DNA from: Pontibacter diazotrophicus
GTDB taxonomy: Bacteria; Bacteroidota; Bacteroidia; Cytophagales; Hymenobacteraceae
DNA: 64,000 nt
Reading direction: 5' to 3'
NCBI RefSeq assembly: GCF_003367245.1
Contig: NZ_QRGR01000026.1
Location: 25,584-89,583, forward strand
Shown here: positions 53,412-62,669 of the stretch, one piece after another
Numbering within the stretch: the stretch's first letter is position 1
Layout: each line of letters begins with the position of its first letter
Position numbers and translations under genes: made by a program
Notes under the pieces: model-generated
Database searches by the model: none
Seen by the model: only the letters and a program-made list of their open reading frames with translations
Told to the model about the DNA's origin: nothing

Positions 53412-55046
53412 ATGGCAACCGGATTCTTTAGAGTACCAACTCCTGTTAACGAACCAGTAAAATCTTACGCTCCCGGCTCTCCTGAAAGAGAAGAGCTGCA
53501 GCGCACCTATAAAGAACTGAAGTCCAAAGAACTGGATGTACCGATGTACATTGGCGGCGACAGAGTATTTACAGACAACAAGCGGCCAATGGTGCAGCCA
53601 CACGACCACCAGCACATTCTCGGCCACTTCAGCGAAGGTGATGCGACACACGTGGAACAAGCAATCAACGCTGCCCTTGCCGCCCACGAGATGTGGTCGA
53701 ACATGGCTTGGGAACACCGTGCCAGCATCTTCCTAAAAGCCGCTGAGCTGTTAGCCGGGCCATGGAGAGCACGTTTAAATGCAGCCACTATGCTGGGGCA
53801 GTCCAAGAATGCCTACCAGGCGGAGATTGACTCTGCCTGTGAGCTAATCGACTTCCTGCGCTTTAACGTGCAGTACGCAACCGATATTTACCGCATGCAG
53901 CCGGAGTCGTCTCCGGGAGTATGGAACCGCATGGAGCACCGCCCACTGGAGGGCTTCGTGTTTGCCCTAACCCCCTTTAACTTCACAGCCATTGCAGGCA
54001 ACCTGCCTACCGCTGTTGCCATGATGGGGAATGTGGTGGTATGGAAGCCCGCTTATACGCAGATTTATGCCGCGCACATGATTATGGAGCTGCTGCAGGA
54101 AGCCGGTTTGCCGGAGGGTGTTATTAACCTCGTGTATGTAGATGGCCCTACAACGGGTGACGTCGTTTTCAACCACGCTGACTTTGCCGGCATCCACTTT
54201 ACAGGCAGCACCGGCGTTTTCCAGAACATCTGGAAGACCATCGGTAACAACATCCACAAGTACAAAGCTTACCCGCGCATTGTAGGCGAAACCGGTGGCA
54301 AAGACTTCATACTTGCTCACAAAACAACGGATGCCAAGCAACTGGCCACGGCCATCACACGTGGCGCCTTTGAGTACCAGGGCCAGAAATGCTCTGCCGC
54401 CTCCCGCGCCTACGTTCCGAGCAACCTTTGGGACGAGGTGAGAGATTATGTGGTAGAAGACCTGAAGTCATTCAAGATGGGGCCTCCGGAAGATTTCTCT
54501 AATTTCATCAACGCTGTCATTGATGAAAAATCCTTTGATAAAATAGCGAAGTATATCGACGACGCAAAAGAAAGCAATGAGGTGGAGATCATCGCGGGTG
54601 GTAACTACGACAAGTCGAAAGGCTATTTTATTGAGCCAACTGTGCTGCTGTCTCATAACCCGACCTACATTACCATGTGTGAGGAAATCTTCGGCCCTGT
54701 TATCTCTATCTATGTGTATGACGAAGATAACTTTGAGGATACAGTGGAGCTGGTGAATGCCACTTCACCTTACGCCCTCACAGGTGCCATCTTCAGCAAA
54801 GACCGTTACACCATTGAGTATGCCACCAAGAAACTGAGCGACTCCGCCGGTAACTTCTACATTAATGATAAGCCAACCGGTGCGGTGGTAGGGCAGCAGC
54901 CATTCGGTGGCTCACGCGCCTCCGGCACCAACGACAAGGCAGGCTCTATGCTGAACCTGCTGCGCTGGGTGTCAGCCCGTTCTATCAAGGAAACGCTGAA
55001 CCCGCCGACAGATTACCGTTACCCGTTCCTGGGCGAAGATAAATAG
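53412..55046 (+). CDS. pruA: L-glutamate gamma-semialdehyde (1-pyrroline-5-carboxylate) dehydrogenase
   Basis: 544 residues. Aldehyde dehydrogenase that oxidises glutamate semialdehyde to glutamate with NAD, the second step of proline breakdown. Seen: NAD-site FTPFNFTAIAGNLPTAVA-like ALTPFNFTAIAGNLP near 180, ITFTGST-like IHFTGSTGVF near 260, catalytic Glu in VGETGGKD near 295, nucleophile Cys327 in EYQGQKCSAASR, and C-terminal PFGGSRASGTNDKAG near 500. Full-length stand-alone enzyme without the PutA proline dehydrogenase domain. Terminator follows. Confidence 0.95.
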   Translation: MATGFFRVPTPVNEPVKSYAPGSPEREELQRTYKELKSKELDVPMYIGGDRVFTDNKRPMVQPHDHQHILGHFSEGDATHVEQAINAALAAHEMWSNMAWEHRASIFLKAAELLAGPWRARLNAATMLGQSKNAYQAEIDSACELIDFLRFNVQYATDIYRMQPESSPGVWNRMEHRPLEGFVFALTPFNFTAIAGNLPTAVAMMGNVVVWKPAYTQIYAAHMIMELLQEAGLPEGVINLVYVDGPTTGDVVFNHADFAGIHFTGSTGVFQNIWKTIGNNIHKYKAYPRIVGETGGKDFILAHKTTDAKQLATAITRGAFEYQGQKCSAASRAYVPSNLWDEVRDYVVEDLKSFKMGPPEDFSNFINAVIDEKSFDKIAKYIDDAKESNEVEIIAGGNYDKSKGYFIEPTVLLSHNPTYITMCEEIFGPVISIYVYDEDNFEDTVELVNATSPYALTGAIFSKDRYTIEYATKKLSDSAGNFYINDKPTGAVVGQQPFGGSRASGTNDKAGSMLNLLRWVSARSIKETLNPPTDYRYPFLGEDK

Positions 55047-55065
55047 GGCATCATCGAGAAACCAT

Positions 55066-55107
55066 CACAGCGGCCATGTTCTGAGAAGAGCATGGCCGCT
55101 GTGTTTT
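55066..55107 (+). terminator. Intrinsic terminator of pruA
   Basis: CACAGCGGCCATG pairs exactly with CATGGCCGCTGTG over a 12-nt loop, followed by TTTT. Confidence 0.9.
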
Positions 55108-55190
55108 GGAGAGACAGGTAACTGTTACCCCGCCTTCTGATTTACCTGCACTTGCTTGAACTTTTGCATCATCTACTATAGATTTATGCT

Positions 55191-55221
55191 TTTGATTGTT
55201 GGCTATTTATACCTAATTTTG
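55191..55221 (+). promoter_or_regulatory. Promoter of the nuo operon
   Basis: TTTG at 55191-55194 and TAATTTTG at 55214-55221 with a 19-bp spacer match the Bacteroidota sigma-A consensus (TTTG, then TAnnTTTG) exactly. Transcription would start near 55228, giving a short leader before the nuoA ATG at 55252. Confidence 0.75.
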
Positions 55222-55251
55222 GTCCTTCATTAAAAAAAGGACTACCGCATT

Positions 55252-55632
55252 ATGGAACCAACTGTGGATCAGTATGTACCGTCTGATTATCTTCCGATTT
55301 TAATTCAGTTTGCAGCCGCACTGGGCTTTGTGATTTTTGCGCTTACGCTTACGCACATGCTCGGCCCGAAGCGAGACAGTGAAGTAAAAGGCAAAGCCTG
55401 GGAAAGTGGCATTGAGTCTGTGGGGGATGCCCGCACGCCTATTTCCTACAAATACTTTATGACAGCCATCCTGTTTGTACTTTTCGATGTGGAAATCATC
55501 TTCCTCTATCCGTGGGCTGTAAACTTCAGAAGCTTTGGCATGGAAGGTTTCCTGCAAATGCTCGTGTTTATGGGGCTGCTGCTGGCAGGTTTCTTCTACG
55601 TGATTAAGAAAGGTATCCTAAAGTGGGAATAG
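55252..55632 (+). CDS. nuoA: NADH-quinone oxidoreductase subunit A
   Basis: 126 residues, three membrane helices (about 15-37, 65-90, 97-120) of complex I. Family marks: KGKAWESGIESVGDARTPISYKYFMTAILFVLFDVEIIFLYPWA, read in parts near residues 46-87, containing the conserved ESG and DVExxFxxPWA. First gene of the nuo operon, directly behind a consensus promoter. Next gene starts 79 bp on. Confidence 0.95.
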   Translation: MEPTVDQYVPSDYLPILIQFAAALGFVIFALTLTHMLGPKRDSEVKGKAWESGIESVGDARTPISYKYFMTAILFVLFDVEIIFLYPWAVNFRSFGMEGFLQMLVFMGLLLAGFFYVIKKGILKWE

Positions 55633-55711
55633 GATATTAAACTTTTAAGAGCGGGTTTGTGTTCTTAATGCACACGAACCTATGCCTTTAAGGTACAAAC
55701 AAACTATTTAC

Positions 55712-56266
55712 ATGAGCGACATAAATAAAGATATTAATTTAGTGGATGCACCGGATGGTGTATCAGGTGCTGGTTTTTTTGCCACTTCCTTAGAAAAAGT
55801 TATTGGTCTGGCACGTAAGAACTCACTTTGGCCTTTGCCGTTTGCCACCTCTTGCTGCGGTATTGAGTACATGGCTACCATGGGCGCCAATTATGACATT
55901 TCCCGCTTCGGTTCCGAGCGCCCCAGCTTCTCCCCGCGCCAGGCAGACATCCTGATGGTGATGGGTACCATCGCTAAGAAAATGGGCCCTGTTGTAAAGC
56001 AGGTGTACGAGCAGATGTCGGAGCCCCGCTGGGTGATTGCCGTTGGAGCCTGCGCTTCTTCCGGTGGTATATTCGATACGTATTCTGTATTGCAGGGTAT
56101 CGACCGTATCGTGCCGGTAGATGTGTATGTACCAGGGTGCCCGCCCCGCCCGGAGCAGATTTTAGATGGCCTGATGCGCGTACAGGACCTGGCAGAAAAT
56201 GAATCGCTGCGCCGCCGCAACTCGCCGGAATACCAGGCATTACTGGCCTCTTATAACATTAAATAA
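55712..56266 (+). CDS. nuoB: NADH-quinone oxidoreductase subunit B
   Basis: 184 residues from ATG 55712 (MSDINKDINLVDAP); an ATG ten codons earlier is less likely. Carries the N2 [4Fe-4S] cluster that hands electrons to quinone: ATSCCGIEYMA near 45, GACASSGGIF near 110 and VPGCPPRPEQILDGL near 140. Peripheral arm, in contact with NuoD. Five bp separate it from nuoC. Confidence 0.96.
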   Translation: MSDINKDINLVDAPDGVSGAGFFATSLEKVIGLARKNSLWPLPFATSCCGIEYMATMGANYDISRFGSERPSFSPRQADILMVMGTIAKKMGPVVKQVYEQMSEPRWVIAVGACASSGGIFDTYSVLQGIDRIVPVDVYVPGCPPRPEQILDGLMRVQDLAENESLRRRNSPEYQALLASYNIK

Positions 56267-56271
56267 GCAGA

Positions 56272-56778
56272 ATGGAGCTTACGAACGAAAACGTACTCGG
56301 TAAAATCATCAGCAAGTTTGGGGAAGACAACATTCAGGGCGCTTACAGCCCGGATGGCATCATGACGTTCACCACCAACCGCGAAACTATTATCGAGCTG
56401 ATCCAATACCTGCACGACGACAAGGAGTTGCAATTAAACTTCCTGACGACGATGTGCGGTATCCATTATCCGGACCAGAAAGACAAGGAACTGTGCGTGA
56501 TGTACCAGTTGCACAGCATGCGTCACAACTATCGCCTGCGCATTAAGGTGTATATGCCTGCCTCAGACCCGGTAATGCCTACGCTGACAAACGTTTACGC
56601 TGCCTCCAACTGGATGGAGCGGGAGACGTTTGACTTCTACGGCATTCAGTTTTTAGGTCACCCGAACCTGACCCGAATTCTGAACATTGAGGAAATGGAG
56701 TACCACCCGATGCTGAAGCAGTACCCGCTGGAAGACCAGACGAGGGAAGACAAGATAGACACTTATTTCGGACGTTAA
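56272..56778 (+). CDS. nuoC: NADH-quinone oxidoreductase subunit C
   Basis: 168 residues of the 30-kDa complex I subunit; block LRIKVYMPASDPVMPTLTNVYAASNWMERETFDFYGIQFLGHPNLTRIL seen in parts from residue 83 holds the family signature ERExxDxxGixFxGHPxLxRIL. Not fused to NuoD as in some proteobacteria. Hydrophilic connecting module subunit. Confidence 0.95.
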   Translation: MELTNENVLGKIISKFGEDNIQGAYSPDGIMTFTTNRETIIELIQYLHDDKELQLNFLTTMCGIHYPDQKDKELCVMYQLHSMRHNYRLRIKVYMPASDPVMPTLTNVYAASNWMERETFDFYGIQFLGHPNLTRILNIEEMEYHPMLKQYPLEDQTREDKIDTYFGR

Positions 56779-56846
56779 GCCAATTAGCTGTAAGGCCCTA
56801 AGCTTCGGCTGAGGAGCATAACAGCACATAACAAAGGATATACACA

Positions 56847-58091
56847 ATGGCTACTGAAAATAAAACCGCTGAACTCACCGAACTGGAGCAATTCCGTAAA
56901 GACCACGGACTTGCCCTGCACGAGGAGAGGCCACTTACCACGCTCAACCTGGGTCCAACGCACCCGGCGACGCATGGTATTTTCCAGAACATCCTTCAGA
57001 TGGACGGTGAGAAGATCATGGACGCTGTGCCAACGATCGGCTACATTCACCGTGCCTTTGAGAAAATAGCAGAACGCCGGCCGTTCTACCAGATCACGCC
57101 GCTCACGGACCGCATGAACTACTGCTCCTCACCCATCAACAACATGGGGTACCATATGACGGTAGAGAAACTCTTAGGTATCACCATACCTAAGCGTGCG
57201 CAATACATCCGCGTGATCATGATGGAGCTGGCCCGTATCTCGGACCACCTTATCTGCAACTCTATCTTGGGTGTGGACTCCGGCGCCTTTACAGGCTTCC
57301 TGTACGTAATGCAGGAGCGCGAGCACATCTACGATATATACGAGGAAGTATGCGGTGCCCGTCTGACGACGAACATGGGCCGCATCGGTGGTATGGAGCG
57401 CGACCTTTCACCAAAGGCCCTGCACCTGATTGATGAATTCCTGAAGCGCTTCCCTAAAACCTGGGCAGAGTTCGAGAAAATGCTGACCCGTAACCGTATC
57501 TTCATCGACAGAACAACAGATGTGGGTGCTATCTCGGCTGAGCGTGCTTTGAACTATGGCTTTACCGGCCCTAACCTGCGCGCAACGGGTGTAGACTACG
57601 ATGTGCGTGTGATGAACCCGTACTCTTCTTACGAAGACTTCGAGTTTGAAATCCCCGTAGGCTCCAAAGGCGATACTTACGACCGCTTCCTGGTACGTAA
57701 CGAGGAAGTGTGGCAAAGCTTGAAGATAATTGAGCAGGCTTATAAAAACCTGCCGGAAGGCTCTTTCCACGCCGATGCACCACACTACTACCTGCCGCCA
57801 AAGCAGGCGGTGTACACCAGCATGGAAGCCTTGATCTACCATTTCAAAATAGTGATGGGAGAGGCAGATATTCCGGTAGGCGAAGTATACCACAGTGTAG
57901 AGGGCGGAAATGGTGAGTTAGGTTTTTACCTGCTCAGCGACGGTGGCCGCACACCTTACAGACTGCACTTCCGCAGACCTTGCTTTATATATTACCAGGC
58001 TTATACAGAAATGATTGTAGGTGGGCAACTAGCTGATGCCGTTCTGACGCTGAGTAGCCTGAACGTAATCGCTGGCGAGCTGGACGCTTAA
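56847..58091 (+). CDS. nuoD: NADH-quinone oxidoreductase subunit D
   Basis: 414 residues of the 49-kDa subunit, which forms the quinone pocket with NuoB. Conserved: LNLGPTHPATHGIF near 33, GYIHRAFEKIAE near 63, conserved RISDHLICN near 132, RIGGMERDLS near 175, and C-terminal RPCFIYYQAYTEMIVGGQLADAV. Full length, alone rather than fused to NuoC. A short repeat lies between it and nuoE. Confidence 0.96.
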   Translation: MATENKTAELTELEQFRKDHGLALHEERPLTTLNLGPTHPATHGIFQNILQMDGEKIMDAVPTIGYIHRAFEKIAERRPFYQITPLTDRMNYCSSPINNMGYHMTVEKLLGITIPKRAQYIRVIMMELARISDHLICNSILGVDSGAFTGFLYVMQEREHIYDIYEEVCGARLTTNMGRIGGMERDLSPKALHLIDEFLKRFPKTWAEFEKMLTRNRIFIDRTTDVGAISAERALNYGFTGPNLRATGVDYDVRVMNPYSSYEDFEFEIPVGSKGDTYDRFLVRNEEVWQSLKIIEQAYKNLPEGSFHADAPHYYLPPKQAVYTSMEALIYHFKIVMGEADIPVGEVYHSVEGGNGELGFYLLSDGGRTPYRLHFRRPCFIYYQAYTEMIVGGQLADAVLTLSSLNVIAGELDA

Positions 58092-58100
58092 TATAAAGAA

Positions 58101-58147
58101 CAATTATCAATTATCAGTACGCATTGTTCCTTGGTAATTGATAAATG
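58101..58147. repeat. Inverted repeat between nuoD and nuoE
   Basis: CAATTATCAATTA (58101-58113) pairs with TAATTGATAAATG (58135-58147) at 12 of 13 positions. It ends 4 bp before the nuoE start, so it forms that gene's translation leader. Confidence 0.6.
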
Positions 58148-58151
58148 ATAA

Positions 58152-58700
58152 ATGAATACAATGGCAGAGACTATAAACGAAGTAAAGTTTTCTGATGCGG
58201 CCATGGCCGAAATACAGCGCTACATCAGCCATTACCCTGAAGGGCGCCATAAGTCTGCCTTGCTGCCCATCCTGCACATTGCGCAGGCTGAGTTTGGCGG
58301 TTGGGTAAGCCCGGAGGTGATGGACAAAGTAGCTGAGATCCTGGACATACAGCCGATTGAGGTGTATGAGGTAGCCACCTTCTATACTATGTTCAACTTA
58401 AAGCCTGTTGGCAAGCATGTGCTGGAAGTGTGCCGCACCGGCCCTTGCTGCCTGCGTGGCGCCGATGAGCTAATCAACACGCTGAAGCGGAAGCTGAACA
58501 TTGAAGAAGGTGAAACATCGGCAGATGGCATGTTTACGCTGAAGCCGGTGGAATGCCTTGCTTCCTGCGGAACAGGCCCGATGCTGCAGGTGCGCGAGCT
58601 GTTCTACGAAAACATCGACTCTGAGGAGCGCGTGGATGAGTTCCTGGCCATGATGCGCCAGAAAGAGCACGAAACACCAGTCTGGGCACAACAATCCTGA
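58152..58700 (+). CDS. nuoE: NADH-quinone oxidoreductase subunit E
   Basis: 182 residues (a second ATG three codons on is possible). Binds the N1a [2Fe-2S] cluster in the NADH module. Ligands seen: CRTGPCC (near residue 96) and CLASC (near 137). Thioredoxin-like fold typical of the 24-kDa subunit. Works with NuoF. The start codon stands immediately behind an inverted repeat with no Shine-Dalgarno sequence. Confidence 0.95.
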   Translation: MNTMAETINEVKFSDAAMAEIQRYISHYPEGRHKSALLPILHIAQAEFGGWVSPEVMDKVAEILDIQPIEVYEVATFYTMFNLKPVGKHVLEVCRTGPCCLRGADELINTLKRKLNIEEGETSADGMFTLKPVECLASCGTGPMLQVRELFYENIDSEERVDEFLAMMRQKEHETPVWAQQS

Positions 58701-58767
58701 CAAACCTGACAAAGGAAACTTTGACAAAAGACAAAGATCAAGGAAGGCTACTCATCAAGTAGAAGTT

Positions 58768-58789
58768 CCCCTCCTTGGACAAGGAGGGG
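58768..58789. repeat. GC-rich hairpin repeat between nuoE and nuoF
   Basis: CCCCTCCTT pairs with AAGGAGGGG around GGAC and is followed by TTAGGGGTGGTT, the layout of a dispersed Bacteroidota repeat. The 200-bp gap holds no gene. Confidence 0.6.
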
Positions 58790-58900
58790 TTAGGGGTGGT
58801 TGGACAAGTTAGCCTTGTCAAGTATCCTTATATCATATAACAAATAAATAACCAGCAGTACGCCCTCAAAAGCCACTGCTAAGCTATATATCCTGCTAAA

Positions 58901-60247
58901 ATGGGACTTAAGATATTAACCGAACATATAAACGTACCCGGCATCGAGACGCTGGAGGTATACCGTAAGCATGGCGGCTACAAATCTGTAGAGAAAGCCC
59001 TGAAAACGATGTCTCCGGAAGAGGTGGTGGAAGAGGTAAAAACATCCGGCCTGCGCGGCCGTGGTGGTGCCGGCTTCCCGGCGGGTATGAAGTGGAGCTT
59101 CCTGGCAAAACCAGAGGGCGTTCCACGTTACTTAGTCTGCAACGCCGACGAATCAGAGCCTGGCACCTTCAAGGACCGGTGGTACATGGAGAAAAATCCG
59201 CACGGGCTGATTGAAGGTATGATTACGTCCAGTTATGCGCTAGGTGCAAACACCTCATACATCTACATCCGCGGAGAACTGATGTTTATCCTGCGCATTC
59301 TGGAGAAAGCGATTGCCGAGGCATACGCTGCCGGTTTGCTGGGTAAAAATATTATGGGATCAGGCTATGACCTGGACCTGCACGTGGCTCCGGGTGGTGG
59401 TGCTTACATCTGCGGCGAGGAAACAGCCTTGCTGGAGTCACTGGAAGGCAAGCGCGGCAACCCGCGTAACAAGCCTCCGTTCCCGGCGGTGAAAGGTCTT
59501 TTCCAGAGCCCTACGGTAGTAAACAACGTGGAGACGATTTCTTCTGTGCCTTGGATCGTGAACAACGGTGGAGCCGAGTATGCCAAAGTAGGTATAGGAC
59601 GAAGCACAGGTACGAAGCTGATTTCAGCCAGCGGTAACATCAACAACCCTGGTGTATATGAGATTGAACTGGGTGTGCCGGTAGAGGAATTTATCTACTC
59701 TGATGAATACTGCGGCGGTATCTGGAAAGGCAGACAATTAAAGGCAGTCGTGCCTGGAGGATCTTCGGTTCCGATTCTGCCTGCCAACCTGATCCTGAAA
59801 ACAGCTGCCGGTGAAGACCGCCTGATGACCTATGAATCTTTGTCTGACGGTGGCTTTGTAACAGGCTCTATGATGGGTTCCGGTGCATTTATCGTTTTTG
59901 ACGAGGCCCAGTGCATCGTGCGTAACACGTGGAACTACTCCCGCTTCTACCACCATGAGTCATGCGGCCAGTGTAGCCCATGCCGTGAAGGTACAGGCTG
60001 GATGGAGAAAGTGTTGCATCGCATCGAGCACGGCCACGGTCATCAGCAGGACATCGACCTGCTGGTAAGCGTTGCCAAGCAGATTGAAGGTAACACCATC
60101 TGCCCGTTAGGCGATGCCGCCGCATGGCCGGTAGCCGCCGCTATCCGTCACTTCCGTGATGAGTTTGAGTGGCACATTAAACACCCGAAGGAGGCAACAG
60201 CACCGGGCGCAGTTTACCGCGGCCAGCTGGATGCAGTAACAGCTTAG
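58901..60247 (+). CDS. nuoF: NADH-quinone oxidoreductase subunit F
   Basis: 448 residues, the NADH-oxidising subunit. NADH-binding GLRGRGGAGFPAGMKW near 49, FMN-binding GAYICGEETALLESLEGKRG near 166, and the N3 [4Fe-4S] ligands ESCGQCSPCREG near 350 plus Cys in NTICPLGDAA near 395. Full length, canonical ligands complete. Operon gene with long flanking gaps (200 and 296 bp) that carry repeats. Confidence 0.97.
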   Translation: MGLKILTEHINVPGIETLEVYRKHGGYKSVEKALKTMSPEEVVEEVKTSGLRGRGGAGFPAGMKWSFLAKPEGVPRYLVCNADESEPGTFKDRWYMEKNPHGLIEGMITSSYALGANTSYIYIRGELMFILRILEKAIAEAYAAGLLGKNIMGSGYDLDLHVAPGGGAYICGEETALLESLEGKRGNPRNKPPFPAVKGLFQSPTVVNNVETISSVPWIVNNGGAEYAKVGIGRSTGTKLISASGNINNPGVYEIELGVPVEEFIYSDEYCGGIWKGRQLKAVVPGGSSVPILPANLILKTAAGEDRLMTYESLSDGGFVTGSMMGSGAFIVFDEAQCIVRNTWNYSRFYHHESCGQCSPCREGTGWMEKVLHRIEHGHGHQQDIDLLVSVAKQIEGNTICPLGDAAAWPVAAAIRHFRDEFEWHIKHPKEATAPGAVYRGQLDAVTA

Positions 60248-60347
60248 ATTTAGACACAAATATTAAGACGCTAGATATAAGACTTTATGAGTCGCAAGTA
60301 CTTGTCTTGATACAGCAGTCTGATGAGTCTGAAAAACCTTTCTTTCT

Positions 60348-60440
60348 GTCATTCTGAAAGAAACTTGTTTGAAATAGAGGGCCCCTACCCCCGGGAGGTT
60401 ATGCCTCTGCGACAAGCACACAAGATCCTTTCAGGATGAT
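60348..60440. repeat. Inverted-repeat element between nuoF and nuoG
   Basis: GTCATTCTGAAAGAAACTTGT (first 20 bases from 60348) is matched by the inverted 60420-60440 end ACAAGATCCTTTCAGGATGA at about 16-17 of 21 positions. 93 bp long with a GC-rich centre. No gene within. Confidence 0.6.
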
Positions 60441-60482
60441 AAAAATGAAGGACAAGAAAAGTAATTAAGTATAGCATATAAG

Positions 60483-60538
60483 TTTGTGTTGTTCTGTTTT
60501 CTCACGAAAAACAAACAACGAATAACGAACAACGAAAT
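60483..60538. repeat. ACGAA-iterated repeat in front of nuoG
   Basis: ACGAATAACGAACAACGAAA: three ACGAA units at exactly 7-bp period (60518, 60525, 60532), with a loosely complementary GTTGTTC at 60488-60494. It ends 5 bp before the nuoG start codon. Confidence 0.55.
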
Positions 60539-60543
60539 ATAAA

Positions 60544-61524
60544 ATGGCTAAAGTAACAATTGACGGCATCGAGATAGAGGTAGAAGACGGAACTACCATT
60601 CTGCAGGCCGCAAGAAAAATCGGTGGCAAAATAGTGCCGCCTGCCATGTGTTATTATGGCCCGTTGAAGGGCAGTGGCGGTAAGTGCCGCGTGTGCCTGG
60701 TAAAAGTAACACAGGGCTCTGCCAAAGATACCCGCCCTATGCCAAAGCTGGTTGCCTCGTGCATCACGCATGTGCAGGACGGTATGGTGGTAGAGAATAC
60801 AACAAACGAAGAAGTACTGAATGCCCGCAAGAGCATTGTAGAGATGCTGCTGATCAACCACCCGCTGGATTGCCCTATCTGCGACCAGGCCGGTGAGTGT
60901 AGCCTGCAGGACCTTTCTTACGAGCACGGCGTGAGTGCACAGCGCTTCGAAGAAGAGCGACGCACGTTCAACAAAGTGGACCTAGGCCCCTACATCCAGC
61001 TGCACATGACGCGTTGCATCCTGTGCTACCGCTGCGTGTATACCGCTGACCAGATTACCGAGAAGCGCGTGCACGGCGTATTAGGCCGTGGCGATGCAGC
61101 GGAAATTGGTACCTACATCGAGAATGTAGTGGACAACGACTTCTCCGGAAACGTGATCGACGTGTGCCCCGTAGGTGCGCTGACAGACAAAACATGGCGC
61201 TTTAAGAACCGTGTATGGTTCACGAAACCGCTCGATGCGCACCGCGACTGCCCTACCTGCTCTGGAAAAGTAACGCTTTGGACACGTGGCGAGGAAGTAT
61301 TGCGTGTAACAGCCCGCAAAGACCAGTACAACGAGGTGGAGGAGTTTATCTGCAACACCTGCCGTTTCGACAAAAAAGAAACCAGCGACTGGACAATTGA
61401 AGGCCCGCGCCACATTGACAGTTCTTCTGTTATCTCAGCAAATCATTATGAGCTGCCGGTTCTGAATGTACCGATTGTACCTAACTTACCAGTGTCCACT
61501 AAGAAAAACCTGCCTCAGGAATAA
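60544..61524 (+). CDS. nuoG: NADH-quinone oxidoreductase subunit G, short form
   Basis: 326 residues. N-terminal [2Fe-2S] ferredoxin-like domain (CYYGPLKGSGGKCRVC near 38, C near 68), His/Cys cluster near 108-120 (HPLDCPICDQAGEC), then [4Fe-4S] ligands CILCYRCVY near 158 and C in DVCPVGALTDK near 208, followed by a short C-terminal zinc-like CPTCS...CNTC. It stops before the large molybdopterin-oxidoreductase-like domain of proteobacterial NuoG; such short forms are usual in Bacteroidota. nuoH starts 4 bp later. Confidence 0.92.
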   Translation: MAKVTIDGIEIEVEDGTTILQAARKIGGKIVPPAMCYYGPLKGSGGKCRVCLVKVTQGSAKDTRPMPKLVASCITHVQDGMVVENTTNEEVLNARKSIVEMLLINHPLDCPICDQAGECSLQDLSYEHGVSAQRFEEERRTFNKVDLGPYIQLHMTRCILCYRCVYTADQITEKRVHGVLGRGDAAEIGTYIENVVDNDFSGNVIDVCPVGALTDKTWRFKNRVWFTKPLDAHRDCPTCSGKVTLWTRGEEVLRVTARKDQYNEVEEFICNTCRFDKKETSDWTIEGPRHIDSSSVISANHYELPVLNVPIVPNLPVSTKKNLPQE

Positions 61525-61527
61525 CAT

Positions 61528-62595
61528 ATGGAGTCAGTAGACCTATTATATAAAGGAATTTACATTCTGGTGATTTTCGGTATCACGCTGTTGATAGCGA
61601 CATACTCCACCTACTTCGAGCGTAAGATAGCGGCGTTTATCCAGGACCGTGTGGGACCAAACCGCGCAGGCCCTGCAGGTTTGCTGCAGCCGTTGGCTGA
61701 CGCCGGTAAACTGTTCTTTAAAGAGGACTTTATACCTGCCAAATCAAGCAAGGCGCTTTTCATCATAGGCCCGGGCATCGCGATGCTGGTGGCTACCATG
61801 TCCAGTGCGGTAATACCGTTTGGTGACATGTTGATAGTAGGCGGGCGTGAGTTGTTTCTGCAGGCAATTGAGGTAAACATCGGGGTGCTTTATATATTTG
61901 GTGTCGTTTCGCTTGGTGTGTATGGTCTGATGATTGGTGGCTGGGCTTCCAACAACAAATTCTCGCTGCTGGGTGCTATCCGTGCTGCTTCACAGAACAT
62001 CAGCTACGAACTGGCCATGGGCCTTTCGCTGATAGCAGTGCTGATGCTGAGCGGCTCACTCTCACTTCGTGACATTGCAGAGCAGCAGGCAGGCTTCAAC
62101 TGGAACATCTGGTACCAACCGCTGGGCTTTATTATTTTCCTGGTATGTGCCTTTGCCGAGACAAACCGTACCCCCTTCGACTTACCGGAGAGTGAGGCAG
62201 AACTGATTGGTGGTTACCACACAGAGTATGGCTCTATGAAACTGGGTATGTACCTGTTTGCGGAGTATATCAACATTTTTGTGGTATCAGCCGTGATGGC
62301 GACGCTTTACTTCGGGGCCTATAATTTCCCCTTCATGGCGGAGTTGCAAGTTTGGTTAACCAATGTCACTGAAAGCGCCGTTACGGCCAACAACATCGTG
62401 ACGCTGCTTGGTGTAGGGGTAATGTTTCTGAAGATATTCCTGTTCATCTTCTTCTTTATGTGGGTACGCTGGACGCTGCCACGCTTCCGCTACGACCAAC
62501 TAATGAAGTTGGGCTGGCAGATTCTGATTCCGCTTGCTATCCTGAACATTATCCTGACAGGCGGCGGTATCCTGCTGAAAGATTACTTATTTTAA
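61528..62595 (+). CDS. nuoH: NADH-quinone oxidoreductase subunit H
   Basis: 355 residues with about eight membrane helices. It joins the membrane arm to the quinone pocket. Conserved: ERKIAAFIQDRVGPNRAGPAGLLQPLADAGKLFFKED seen in parts near 28-60, SYELAMGLSLIAV near 152, ETNRTPFDLPESEAELIGGYHTEYGS in parts near 210-235 and the end WVRWTLPRFRYDQLMKLGW. Full length. Confidence 0.97.
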   Translation: MESVDLLYKGIYILVIFGITLLIATYSTYFERKIAAFIQDRVGPNRAGPAGLLQPLADAGKLFFKEDFIPAKSSKALFIIGPGIAMLVATMSSAVIPFGDMLIVGGRELFLQAIEVNIGVLYIFGVVSLGVYGLMIGGWASNNKFSLLGAIRAASQNISYELAMGLSLIAVLMLSGSLSLRDIAEQQAGFNWNIWYQPLGFIIFLVCAFAETNRTPFDLPESEAELIGGYHTEYGSMKLGMYLFAEYINIFVVSAVMATLYFGAYNFPFMAELQVWLTNVTESAVTANNIVTLLGVGVMFLKIFLFIFFFMWVRWTLPRFRYDQLMKLGWQILIPLAILNIILTGGGILLKDYLF

Positions 62596-62669
62596 CAAAT
62601 TTGAATGATGTCCGTGTTCTCTCTGTTTAGACAGGAGACACACACGACGACAATCATAAGCTGAAACAA

